Source: Hysterium pulicare CBS 123377 (taxonomy: Eukaryota > Ascomycota > Dothideomycetes > Hysteriales > Hysteriaceae). Taken from it: 64,000 nt of DNA. Below are positions 54,527-64,000 of this stretch, in pieces (the stretch's first letter is position 1; each line of letters begins with the position of its first letter). The position numbers and the translations under genes are program-made. The notes beneath the pieces are model-generated. The model was not told the origin of the DNA, did not search any database, and saw only the letters and a program-made list of their open reading frames with translations. The stretch is taken from NCBI GenBank assembly GCA_000467715.1, contig AJFK01000305.1, forward strand, positions 1 to 64,000, read 5' to 3'.

Positions 54527-55130
54527 AGCTCCTAGTGTGGCAGTTCAGCCACAGATGAGGGGTAAATGAGGTGCGGGGAGGTGAACGAAGGCAGGGAACA
54601 GTCGAAGTAGAAACAGTACGACTGGGGATACCTTTATTACAGGATGGTGGTTAAACGTGTCAGGCTATGTGATGGGTTGAAAAGGCGGCGGAGCAAAAGA
54701 CGTTTTATATGCATGCAGAATGTTTGCGGGCACCTACCTGCCTACGTGGGTAGGTAACTACACTAGCCATGTTTAATTACGTCTCCTGCAGGTGTCTGAC
54801 TACACGCCTTGTCCACTAGGTAGCCAATGAGTAGATTCGAGTTAGGAGCTCGCGTCGAATGTCTACTTCTTCTTCCCTATCATTGCGGAGAAGAATGAAA
54901 CTATCTTCATGGACTACTTGACGATAGTTCATGTCACCGCTCGAACATGTGTTCACGGACTGCTATAGAACTGCTCACGGTAGATCCCGAGATTCCCGTC
55001 GTGCCAGAAACTCACTTTTTCTTCTTTCCAGACCTCCAAACTCCTACCACTCCCCATGACTCATAATAAGCATGTCCATCATCTCGCATTTTCCATCACT
55101 CAGCTCGCTCTCCCTTGCCGACGCCTCTTC
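54527..55130. other. Interval upstream of the epimerase gene
   Basis: 604 bp including the epimerase promoter. A short duplicated CTACCTGCC/CTACGTGGGTAGGTA-like patch lies near 54733-54752. Nothing else. Confidence 0.4.
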
Positions 55131-56207
55131 TTAGGCGAGACTCTTTGCGCTGATCCTATTATCTCTCACTCTCTTCTCCCACATGTCAGCAATAACCTCC
55201 CACCGATCAAAGTACAACTCCTTCTCCTTCACTGTACTTCTCAATCCATTCTTCGCAAACCAATAGCCAGACCATGCGCCCGCCCCATCTCCAAACTGTA
55301 TGCTTTCCGCCGCCAGATCACTGTCTTCGCACGGCGTGAAGAACATCTCGGCGACAGCCTGTCCATCCGCCATGTCCTCGTCCGGAGCCACGACATAGTA
55401 TCCCAGGGCATGTCTATCATCCACATAGAAGTTCTTCGCGAACAAGATCTGGACTTCTACAGGTCGACGTCGCAGGCCTTTGGCTTGGTTGTAGGCAGCG
55501 AGGTCTTGATTCGGGAGATGTTCGCGGACTGAGACCAGATCGAAGATCTGAGGTTGACGGTAGGCAACCTGGAGAATCTGGACCAGGGGCGCGAACGAGG
55601 TGGTGACGCAGTGGAAGATGGGGCCCGTACATTTCGGGTACAGCTTAGCAGTGGGCATGAAGCCGTGGAGAGTCTCACGCGCTGAGAGGTCGTCCACAAA
55701 CCGGACGTTGGGCTGGCTAAGGTTTGGTTCCTTGGGTGGCATTTCTCTCGGTTCGCCGTTCTTAGTGCTATGGTGGTGGAGTGCGGCCTCTTCAACTGCA
55801 GGTGGGTCGCTTCCTGTCCTGATGGGTAGCTTCCGGCTTTGAGGAGCGAGCTTGCACGTGAAGGAAGTGTCGATTCGTGTGAGTGGACTGATGCACTCGG
55901 ACGCACAGCATTCAGGGCGATGGTCAAAGGAAGGCTGTTCGGCCGAGGCTTCGTCAATTGTTGGCAAGTGCTCGCACGAAGGGCGTTGGTCGCCTTGAGA
56001 CGTTGGTCGTCGGCGTCTGGGGATGGCTGGGTGTCTGCCTGCGGACTGCTCGGGTCGTTGCTTGGTTCGATCTTGCGCCATGGGACGATCGGTGAGGTGG
56101 CGTGGACCAAGTGAGATGCGGTGAGCGAGGGACAAGCTTGGAATGAGTCTGGGAGGCTGCCTCTCTTGTCGTGTGCGCTTGACTTCCTGGCCTTCATGTG
56201 AGGTCAT
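55131..56207 (-). CDS. Uncharacterised protein, N-terminal frame ambiguous
   Basis: A continuous frame from the ATG at 56207 gives 358 residues. The C-terminal half is convincingly coding (VQILFAKNFYVDDRHALGYY, VVAPDEDMADGQAVAEMFF, WEVIADMWEKRVRDN) but I do not recognise the family. The N-terminal half is Arg/Pro/Gln-rich, and over the same stretch a second minus-strand frame, from the ATG at 56197, is open for 246 codons and reads as an equally plausible Ser/Pro/Ala-rich disordered region. The true N-terminus may therefore use the other frame with an intron joining to the C-terminal half. A further in-phase frame lies just upstream (56492-56226), ending in TGA. Confidence 0.6.
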   Translation of the reverse strand: MTSHEGQEVKRTRQERQPPRLIPSLSLAHRISLGPRHLTDRPMAQDRTKQRPEQSAGRHPAIPRRRRPTSQGDQRPSCEHLPTIDEASAEQPSFDHRPECCASECISPLTRIDTSFTCKLAPQSRKLPIRTGSDPPAVEEAALHHHSTKNGEPREMPPKEPNLSQPNVRFVDDLSARETLHGFMPTAKLYPKCTGPIFHCVTTSFAPLVQILQVAYRQPQIFDLVSVREHLPNQDLAAYNQAKGLRRRPVEVQILFAKNFYVDDRHALGYYVVAPDEDMADGQAVAEMFFTPCEDSDLAAESIQFGDGAGAWSGYWFAKNGLRSTVKEKELYFDRWEVIADMWEKRVRDNRISAKSLA

Positions 56208-56592
56208 CAGAAGGTCGTAGCTTCCTCATGTTCTCCTTGACTGCCAGTAAAGGCAAGAAGGACGACTCGTCCAGTCAGAAGGCACGGAATGGCGGACCAA
56301 TCGATTCCGAATGCCTTGTGAGCAGATCGGATTGTCGGGAGGCTGCTCTGGCATGATGCTCAACGTGATGCTGGACTTCTGTGCGCGTGCTTTACCTTCC
56401 ATGTCATTGGAGCTAGCGGAGATGGATTTGGGAGAGTAATGCCTCACTGGCTGTTTAAGAAATGACTCCGAGAAAGAAATGTTCGACATCACAAGCAGCT
56501 AGACCTTGAGGGAAGACATTTGAGTAAACTCCACGTAGCAATGAGAAACCCCAGAAGGAAGAAGGAACTTTCTCGCATCACTCTGGACATGT
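56208..56592. other. Interval between two minus-strand genes
   Basis: 385 bp. A minus-strand frame of 88 codons (56492-56226) starts MMSNISFSES and ends with TGA six codons before the downstream ATG, in the same phase. It could be a leader ORF or a missed exon. Confidence 0.35.
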
Positions 56593-57396
56593 TTACAATT
56601 TCGCCTCTCCTAACGCCACCTTCTCCAACCCCAACTCGCTCGTGCACAAGATGAAGGTATCCTTCAAAGCCGGGACCCTATACTTCTGATTCACGGATTG
56701 GTAGTCCTCACTCGCAAGCATATCCGCAAAGTGAGCGATACTTGGATAATGCGCGAGAGCAATCTCATCCCAATCCTCGCCTCCCTCATCTTTCTTCTTC
56801 CCATTAACGTCCACCACCGTCCCCACCAGCTTGGCATTGCCACCACGTCTGGAACCAATGCTTTCGGCGAACGCTTTGCCGTATGCGAGGTACGAATGTT
56901 TCATCTTGGGTTTGAATGACAGAAGATTAAGCATCGAGACAGCGCCACTCCCTTCTTGCGTTGAAAACGTTCGAATCCAGTCTTGGAGTTCTGGGGAGAG
57001 TTCCAGCCCTTGTGAGGAATCTGCCATTCGTGGTCTCTCCAGCGAGCCCGTCAATTCTGGGACATCTGCTTTCCATGGACGGAGTAGCTTCTTATTTTTC
57101 GCTGCAAAGTCCGCGACTAGGCGGGATGGAATTCCCGCTGTTACCGTCCATTGATGATGGATCAGCTGTTGGAGGGAAGCAGGGAGCGGGGAAGTTGAGG
57201 GCAGAATGAGAAGGAGGTCCCAATGAATGTTTTGAGCGAGCAAAAGATCTGTAGACGTTGATGAAGGGAGAATCACCCATCCGATGACGCGGGAGATGAC
57301 TAGCGGTGAGATGCCGGAGGTGCGAAGTGTATAGAGGAATGCGGAGAAGGAGGCTTGAGGGGTGAAAGCGAGAAGATGGATTGAACAGACTGGCAT
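56593..57396 (-). CDS. Dimeric alpha/beta-barrel-like fungal protein
   Basis: A single exon of 267 residues from the ATG at 57396. The C-terminal half (about 140-260) has the look of a ferredoxin-like dimeric alpha/beta barrel: AVSMLNLLSFKP, SYLAYGKAFAESIG, EIALAHYPSIAHFADMLASE and an LKDTFILCTSEL strand. The N-terminal half is hydrophobic in patches and rich in Leu/Ser/Pro (LLAFTPQASFSAFLYTL, then SPLVISRVIGWVILPSS) but without a convincing signal peptide. Similar fungal proteins are unannotated; EthD/DUF1330-like folds are the nearest comparison. Function unknown. Confidence 0.72.
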   Translation of the reverse strand: MPVCSIHLLAFTPQASFSAFLYTLRTSGISPLVISRVIGWVILPSSTSTDLLLAQNIHWDLLLILPSTSPLPASLQQLIHHQWTVTAGIPSRLVADFAAKNKKLLRPWKADVPELTGSLERPRMADSSQGLELSPELQDWIRTFSTQEGSGAVSMLNLLSFKPKMKHSYLAYGKAFAESIGSRRGGNAKLVGTVVDVNGKKKDEGGEDWDEIALAHYPSIAHFADMLASEDYQSVNQKYRVPALKDTFILCTSELGLEKVALGEAKL

Positions 57397-58222
57397 ACTG
57401 AACGCAGGGAAAAGTATGTATATTAGAAGGAAAATGCACGTTTCACACGAGTTAGAATCTTACATCGTGGCGATGTGATGAAGTTAATGTTTGGAAGTGG
57501 AGCTTGTATTTTACCGAGGTAGTGAACGATTATTACTTTCATTGGCCGAATGCTCAACGGGGTGTTGCAGGATGCTACCAACGGCTTTCCCATCGGCCTA
57601 CAAAGAAGATTTGGACTCTGGGAAAGGGACTAAAGCCAGTTGCCATGCGTAAGGTAATTTAGAAAGTATGAAATGAATAGGTACTTCTCCAGACTTGTAC
57701 AGCTAAGGGAGTGCGCACGACGAATGACACCCATCGTGCTCAGTCGCTCGATTTGGAGATCTTTCTAAGAAGAAAAACAAGGCCAGAATACGAAGTAGGG
57801 GTCATCCGAAAGCAATAGAGCAGCAAAGTGAAAAACCAACTGATATTTTTGCGACGTCGCAGACTCCTAGATAAGCAATATATTTTCCTTGTACTAGCTT
57901 TTTGGCGCCTACCAGACGAGGTAGGCAAAGAAGACCCATATGTGATAGATCTCGTTTCAAATAACCCTCTCAACCGAAACTCCTTTCCCGATAGCAAAGC
58001 GTGTAAATGATATGGCTTTTCAGGTCTCGTAATGCGATCAGTTTCAGCACCTCCGAACCATTTTAAGGTAAGCATGAGAATGAACCCCATCGAGCATGCC
58101 CTCATGCTGATAATAGAACTCTTTCCCGCCCAAACAACCAAGACATAACCAGCAGAGTTGTCAGCATCTCCTCCATGGGAATGCATCAAGGTAACCTGCG
58201 TTTCGGCTCATAAACGAGGCAG
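57397..58222. other. Interval with repeat copy B
   Basis: 826 bp. A minus-strand 149-codon frame (58189-57740) contains a hydrophobic stretch but matches no family and overlaps the repeat edge; not called. Confidence 0.4.
57596..57741. repeat. Diverged dispersed repeat, copy B
   Basis: Matches copy A at 45099-45254 in the same orientation, from CCTACAAAG to the GTGCTC end, with about 70 per cent identity by eye. Flanking similarity may continue a further 30-40 bp to the left (GGGT, CTACC, TTTCC). No coding capacity. Confidence 0.65.
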
Positions 58223-59250
58223 TCAGCCTATGTGCAGAACCTGCGGAGTTGCTTTACCAATGCCTTCACCGGGATGATCCTGCGAGGTGGCTTGCTTCTT
58301 GATTTTGGAGAGCCGATATGATCCAAGCCTTCCGTCATTCAGAGGGAACACCCAATTCTTGCGGTCCTGCTCGCGTCGCCAGACTTCGAGAAGCTGAAGG
58401 AAAGACGCGGTTAGCTAACTGATATCGATTCTATCACTAAAGCTGGGTATAGGAAAAGTTTTACACCATGGCCATCATTCAAAATGGTAGGGCTTACCTC
58501 GTCGCTAAGAATCATCTTCCTCTCCCACATCACTGTGTCGTCGCCCTTCAGTTGTAGATGTACGGGTTCCCTATTTCGAACACTCTCTCCGGGAATCCTT
58601 TCTCTGTCCAACTTTCGCCGCTGTACAAGGCAAACATCTTCACAGCCGGCTCGAATGCATCGAGAACAGGCTGGAAGAGAGCGAGAGCAAGGCAGTCGAG
58701 CCAACGTGCACTGCAGACATGAAGTGATCCATACGAGCCTCGGTCGGTCCTCATACTCGTCGGCGCATTTTGATGGTTCAAACTTCGCGAGATTGATGTT
58801 CTCCGAGTGAGGAGGGTTGCGTGAGCCAACGCTTCCTCCATCTTCTGAATTAATCTCTACGGTAGAGGTAACTTGAACGCAGTCAAGCGAGGATAAGTTG
58901 CAGGAGGCCAGATCTTCAATAGTGGTGACCGAAGAGATGGAGAAGTGGTCGTTCTCATCCCGTCTAGAGTCATTCGCAGTGAAGGGCTGATCGAAGATGC
59001 TGAGCTCCGTAAAGGCAGTATCTGTGGGAGAGAGATACTCTTTCGGCAGTTGACGGCTGGGTGGAGTGCTTGGATCGTTGTCGAAATAGGCTTCTTCCTG
59101 CCGGATGATTGGGCTCGGAGATTTAGGCATCACTTCGTCAGTAGGTGCATGTTGGCGATTCACGCCTTCCAGCCATGAGAGGACATTATCTGAAGGCGAT
59201 ATTGCATCTCCGGTCGAAAGCTTAACAGGGACTAGCCGCGGAGTTTCCAT
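58223..59250 (-). CDS. Small Zn2Cys6-like protein with internal zinc cluster
   Basis: Two exons, 59250-58498 and 58393-58223, encode 307 residues. The 104-nt intron has a TAGCTAACC branch and TTCAG acceptor. The start is the first in-frame ATG, METPRLVPVK. A Cys cluster, Cys178, 181, 188, 195, 198 and 207 (spacing 2-6-6-2-8; extra Cys203), fits the fungal Zn2Cys6 pattern (CLQCTLARLPC, then CSRC). It is preceded by a long acidic/Ser-rich stretch and followed by basic RRKLDRERIPG. The C-terminal 80 residues contain ELLEVWRREQDRKNWVF and a basic KIKKQ segment. No fungal-specific factor domain is present. It may be a DNA-binding protein or a zinc-binding protein of another kind. Confidence 0.78.
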
Positions 59251-59607
59251 TGTGGATGAGCAGAGGTCGAGGAGGTTGACGTGGTGGATTGAGTTTGATG
59301 GAGTGACGTGCGTTACGGAAAAGACGAAAGTGTCCAACCTACTAAACAGCTCAATGACATTAAAGAATGTCTTTCACCGCCCTAGAATAATGTGCAATAC
59401 TCCGCAAGCCTAATTCACCGAGTCATGTGTGAAATTGACATGGCCAGGTAAGATGCAGGGAATCAATCCAGTCAACATGTCAAGTTCTGGAACAATGCAT
59501 TTACTCCAGTCCTACGAACTTCCTTTTCCAAACAGTTGATTTATCGATCCAAGGCTTACCAGTGGGTATCTACACTTCTTCGCAACAGGATGTTATGTGA
59601 TCTCATG
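59251..59607. other. Interval between minus-strand genes
   Basis: 357 bp with the promoter of the zinc-cluster gene and the YPP1 3' end. Nothing specific. Confidence 0.4.
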
Positions 59608-62600
59608 CTATAATACGAAGCCTCCGACGGCGACATTCCTCCAGTTTCTAACCGGCTGACTATCTTCGAGCTCAACACACCACCATAAAACCTCTTTAGC
59701 CTTGTCGATCTGTCCTCCTTCTTCATATGCTCTGGCGAGGGCGAACCAAGCCTCTGAGTAATCCCATCCTGCCCCGAGCTTTGTCAACGACGAGAGTAAA
59801 CCAAAAGCTCGGTCTCGAGCTGCGAGTCGATTAAGTTCGGGAGGAGAGAGCTGATTTTCCGAGGAAGGAGTGTGAGAAGTTAAATGAGCTCTCTTCACGT
59901 CAGTCTTGCTGGTAGCTATGGTAGGTGGAGACGAGGACGATGAGGACAGGAAGCCCAAGGCTTGCTGCGGTTCGAGGGGAATGGTTTTGCAATATACATC
60001 AAGAAGTACGTTAGAGAGTCCGACAATGGCTGTTGCATGATCTGGGAAGTGTGACAGTGCCTTTTCAAAGTCGGATCGGGCATTGTGCGGTTTCGATTGT
60101 GCCATTTGTAGTTCACCTTGCTGTTTGATGTTAGTGATTCTCCTGTACATCATGATCCAAATTCCAACTTACTGCTGCCCAAGCATCGCCCCATAATTCC
60201 TCCACGCTCTTACCGCCACCCCACCTTTGCTCGGCGAATGCTTTACTACTGGATGACTCTTGCGCTACTTCCATTTCCAGACTTTGAACGAGTTTCATTG
60301 CTTCTTTGACAGCACCACTGGCATCCTCATGCATATCTGCTCTGGTGTACAGCCCGGAGATGAATAGCCAGATCTTGATTAGCAAAGAAATTTCATGTTG
60401 ACGTCTCTGTAAAACAGAAAACCGTGGATCCGGAGAGATATCACTTGACCCGGAGATCGGGCTTGGTAATCGGACGTCTTGTCTGGGAGGTTGCCTCGGA
60501 TGACCGGCTGGTGGAGGTTCCGCGTTGTGCTGCATGTTATGAGCAATGGGGCGGAGAGGTCGACCATGATTCTCTACCGACTTCCTGATTGAGCTGGACA
60601 TGGAGGGACGACGTGGAGACTTATTGCGGCTGGAGGCGTTCCGCCCAGGCGTACCATTAACAGCCGCAATTTCGGGCATTTCGCTTTCTGCCCACTCATC
60701 GGCTTCAGAGCGCCTGTGCAAACTGTTCGCACTCCTTTTCTGAAGTTTACTCCCAGATCGTTTCGGCGTCGGGCGTTGGCCATGTTCAGGGCCATAAGTA
60801 TGGTCTGGTGAATCTTCATTGGTGACTTCGATAGTCGGCGGCATGGCTTGGGTAACGACAGTAGATGGCCTCGAACTCGCTATGGAAGAATTTCGGGCGG
60901 CTGTTTCCTTCTCCGCGACTTTGCGAGATGTTCTAGAACGGAAGATGCTGGTTCTGACGGTGCCTGCAGAGCTTTTGGGAAGTAGCACGGCGGTCATGGA
61001 GGTGTGTATTTTGTTGTGCTGGGCCGCAGGATCTCCAAATAATCTGGCAAACAGTGCGAGAAGCTCGTCGCTAGCATCTACGGCGGCGTTGGAACCTTCA
61101 AGAATTTCAATCAAAGCTAACTGGGTCAGTTTGATCTGCACGATGCCACTCTTTTCAAAGCCCTCCATTCGATCAACAACTGCCGATGAACTTCCCCGGC
61201 CATCCTCATCAGGGCTTGAAGATAACTCATTCAAGTGTTCACTTCGGAAGGCTTTGTCTTCCTCTCCTACGCCAAACAGGATCGTGGGGTTTCCAAATTG
61301 CTCAAAAGCTGCTTCACACGACTTTGCAGCAGTAACAAAGTCGGATCTCGCAGTCAAAAGTAAGGCCAACAAGTGCCAAAGCGGAATCAACTTGCGTTCT
61401 CGCGCATATGGTATTAAAGGCATTGAGGCATGATCTGAAATGACTCCATCGGGACTGATGGACGAGCCCTGTGTCGTGACTGACGATAGGGCACGCTTCA
61501 CAACTTTGATTGCTCCAGGAATATCTCGCATCTCCGCAAGGGCAAGACCCAGGGCGTATGAGCTTTCAATACTGTCCCGGTCCTGGAATTTGGGTTCAAG
61601 GGATTTACGGAGGTATTGAACGGCTTGAGATTGAATGCTTGTACGCGTATCAGCATCGTAAGTTGCGCGAGCCCAATGCGCCTGGCTAATTCCGATTGCA
61701 CGATATGCGACAGCCAAAGCTCTGGGAGAGACTTTATATTTCGTGGGTTCTTCAGAATCTTTGGCGGCATCTTTATCAGCTGGTGTCGGATTCAAGAGTG
61801 CTATCGAAGGTGCATTCTGCTTCAGCCATTTCTCGATGTGGATGCCAATGTCGCGAGCCTTTTCGGCCTCCAGTCGTGAGCCAAAGCGGCAAAGAATCCT
61901 TATCGCCTCCGCAGCTGTGCGGAGAATGGTGCTGTCATCATCCAGATCTTCCACTTCCTCGCCACTTTTCTCTTCCCGATCCTTGCCCCGTGTGACGATC
62001 TCCACATAAGAATCATAGGCTTTGAACGCAAGATCGAATTCCGCTAACGAAGCATGTACAATAAACAGATGTCGAAGTATTTGAGGAGAATGGAATGATT
62101 TCGTAGCCGCCCGGTAAAGTATCTAAAATTATTCGAGTTACGTTAATATCCAGGGGTATTGAATAGAAAATTAGGCCTGAAATCTGGGACTCACATCGAG
62201 GACACCGCGTCCTACCGCTCCCTTGCCGCCTTCTCCTAGATCCTTGTCGCGCCATGCTGGACCGCATAGAACTTGCCAATTGGCCATTACTGCTTCGACC
62301 CACACTTCAATATCTTCAGTCTTCTCTCCCGATTTTGGGAAGACGGTTTCTTTTAGCAACAAGCTTTCATACAAGGTCTCTACTCTTTTGAGCTCAGCAC
62401 GCTGTTGCAACCTTAAATTCAACTGTGTTTCAACAGTTAATTTTTCCGAGGGAGATATTGTTCCGGTTTCTAGGTGTTCGGCTGCTGGAATGTAAGGCAA
62501 AGCCTCCTGAAGAATCGTAGACAATGTATCATAATAGGCCTTCCATACCAAACACCGATATCTAGCCGTTTCGGGACTCCCAGATCCCATGCCTCCTTTG

Positions 62601-63503
62601 CTACTTTCCCAGAATTTAGCCCAGAATCGAAAGAATTGCAATGCATCCGTGGAATTGACGTATTGCCCCGACTCGTAAGATTGATCTGATATCATGCAAA
62701 GCCTGCCCAGTAAACGCTCGGTCCAGATTTTCAGTTGAGGAGAAGTTGATCCCAGAGCCGCGAATGAGGAAAGATAGGAGAGAACGGAACTGTAGGTATT
62801 AACGGCATCTGACGTAGATGCGGTTCTCTCTTGGGAGAAACCTAATGCTGTTAGGCCCTTCGCTGCAGTATCGAAATTTTACGTCAGGGATTCGACTACA
62901 ATACCTCTGATATAAGCACCTTTGATAATGCATGCTTCTGTCCAGCCGCTCAATGCTCCAGTATTCGACAGGTTCGAAGCAGTTGCGGCAAAGTCCCTAG
63001 GAAGTCTTGCGACAGCCAAGCCGGGTTCGTCCAGAACAAAATGTAGCCAACCGAGACATATGTTGGCTTGAAAGGCATCTTGTGGGTGGTCGGTCTCTTC
63101 CTCAATTGCAGTGAGCAGTGAAGGTATTATCTTGGACAAATTTGTGGACGAGTCGGCGGTTGAAGGTCTTTTCACACTGTGTGTGGCTACCTGGACTTCT
63201 GATCTGGCCGTAAGCGTAAGACCTAATATGATGACTGGATCAGCAATTGGGCTCTCAGCTCAGGAGAGGAGTTCTCACAGCGGCGTTGGGGTGCATGCTT
63301 CTCAACCTTTCTCGCGAGCTCCGGAACATCGGGCCAACGACCATTACATCGGGCTTCATCCAACTGGGCTATGTAACGTGCAGCCTTTTCGTTTTCGTGG
63401 CGATCATGGCGAGTCTGTAGCAGCGTAAGTAAGGACTTTGGAGAAGCTGGGAATTATCATGATGCTGCGGGGAATTGTAGGAAACAGGCAAACCGACACC
63501 CAT
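59608..63503 (-). CDS. TPR scaffold YPP1 of the PI4-kinase Stt4 complex
   Basis: Six exons, 63503-63500, 63446-63279, 63222-62905, 62862-62195, 62122-60173 and 60120-59608, give 1206 residues; all joins are in phase. The start is tentative: a 4-nt coding exon (ATG G) joined over a 53-nt intron gives MASPKSLLTLLQTRHDRHEN. From exon 2 the family sequence is clear: ARYIAQLDEARCNGRWPDVP, ELARKVEKHAP, NICLGWLHFVLDEP. TPR-like helices recur through the protein, for example AVAYRAIGISQAHWARATYD and SSYALGLALAEMRDIPGAIK, with a disordered Ser/Arg/Pro insert about 720-880, and typical C-terminal TPRs (ARSDFEKALSHFPDHATAIV). Yeast Ypp1/animal TTC7 anchors Stt4 with Efr3 at the plasma membrane. One intron is only 42 nt. 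It is divergent from RIX1. Confidence 0.87.
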
Positions 63504-63801
63504 TCTTAAAAAGATATCTACCGTTGCCAAAGGAGTTTTGCAGAAGCAGGAATCATATTCGAAAGGCAAATTCCAGGCGCACGAGTGGTTATATGTCCAT
63601 CTAGGTATGCCAGCTGTGTTCCGAAATCTTGGAGCTGTCAGCGGGCGGCCTGGTGGAGATGCTTGTGTTCTTGGCGATCGATCCTGCGGGTCGGCCCGAC
63701 TATATTCCACCTTCGACTTTTCTTTGTAGACCAGTGAATGATTTCTCTCATAGTCATTAGATGCATTGAGGAGACGTCAAGAGCAGCGGATCATTGGGAA
63801 T
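63504..63801. promoter_or_regulatory. Divergent promoter YPP1/RIX1
   Basis: About 300 bp between the proposed YPP1 ATG (minus) and the RIX1 ATG (plus). If the YPP1 start lies further upstream, part of this is coding. No TATA box. Confidence 0.35.
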
Positions 63802-64000
63802 ATGGCTCCTCGGGCCACTGATACTTCCGGCGCGACTTTGCGCACCATCACTTTTCGCATTTCCTCCACGCCGACTTCGCAATTACCGCAGCAGCTCCCG
63901 GCCATTACTGCTTCCCTGCAGAGCTGTAAAGGGTTGCTCTCTTCTGCTCAAGCTTCGAACTCAAGGGCCGCTTCAGATAGCTCCGTCATAATTCACAAAT
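63802..64000 (+). CDS. Pre-rRNA-processing protein RIX1, 5' part only
   Basis: An ATG at 63802 opens a frame that runs without a stop to the window end, 66 codons. It begins MAPRATDTSGATLRTITFR, continues ISSTPTSQLPQQLPAITASL and QSCKGLLSSAQ, and ends in SSVIIHK. This matches the N-terminus of the RIX1/PELP1 family (FRISSTP, QLP, a Cys-containing LLSS stretch and VxxHK), which works with Ipi1 and Ipi3 in 60S subunit maturation and ITS2 processing in the nucleus. The gene is cut by the window edge. A competing frame at 63794-63991 is closed and looks random. Confidence 0.8.
   Translation, partial: MAPRATDTSGATLRTITFRISSTPTSQLPQQLPAITASLQSCKGLLSSAQASNSRAASDSSVIIHK

Noticed and set aside
55056-55532. 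158-codon plus-strand frame
   Set aside because: Lies opposite the conserved C-terminal half of the minus-strand gene at 55131-56207.
57740-58189. 149-codon minus-strand frame with a hydrophobic stretch
   Set aside because: No family features; its 3' end abuts the dispersed repeat; the Arg/Lys-rich end looks random.

Overview
The window comes from a filamentous ascomycete (Pezizomycotina), most plausibly a Dothideomycete. The subphylum is well supported: genes carry many short introns (mostly 42-135 nt) with CTAAC/CTGAC-type branch points. The gene set is typical of moulds: fungal ERMES protein MMM1, single-copy Snf2-type remodeller, hybrid histidine kinase, Zn2Cys6 regulators, a CE15 glucuronoyl esterase, F-box-like/2EXR proteins. 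The class is only an inference. About 29 protein genes are supported; nearly all were rebuilt from exons whose phases sum to an open frame. I found no rRNA, tRNA, CRISPR or intact mobile element.

Left part (0.7-31.4 kb): FAF1 (pre-rRNA processing) and HIS6 are divergent from a very short promoter. Then come the SNF2 remodeller, a secreted glucuronoyl esterase, a 3.3-kb stretch without a gene, a six-exon hybrid histidine kinase divergent from PEX3, a GT8 glycosyltransferase, a secreted cysteine-rich protein and a forkhead factor. A compact housekeeping block follows, BUD31 / NDUFA6 / RPC19 / HIS3, with strands alternating and gaps of only 111-250 bp, and then a possible 89-residue orphan.

Middle (31.4-46.6 kb): a single-pass membrane protein, a degraded or unresolved stretch with broken frames, an F-box-like/2EXR-type protein, a small three-helix membrane protein, mitochondrial ARG7 (ornithine acetyltransferase), a four-exon Zn2Cys6 factor, an N-BAR protein, and 2.7 kb of intergenic DNA holding one copy of a diverged dispersed repeat.

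Right part (46.6-64 kb): a WHIM1-domain chromatin protein, MMM1 divergent from a short-chain dehydrogenase, an NmrA/epimerase-type dehydrogenase, two uncharacterised proteins, the second repeat copy, a small protein with an internally placed Zn2Cys6-like cluster, and YPP1 (plasma-membrane PI4-kinase scaffold) divergent from RIX1, which runs off the right edge.

The genes are mostly core metabolism (HIS6, HIS3, ARG7), ribosome and RNA biology (FAF1, RIX1, RPC19, BUD31), chromatin (SNF2, WHIM1 protein) and membranes or organelles (PEX3, MMM1, YPP1, NDUFA6, BAR). No secondary-metabolite or defence cluster is visible. The points most worth a second look are unusual gene architecture (a GC-AG intron in HIS6, a 14-nt internal exon, a proposed 4-nt first coding exon), the two-copy repeat, and a few orphan or ambiguous proteins. 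I see no convincing novel multigene system.
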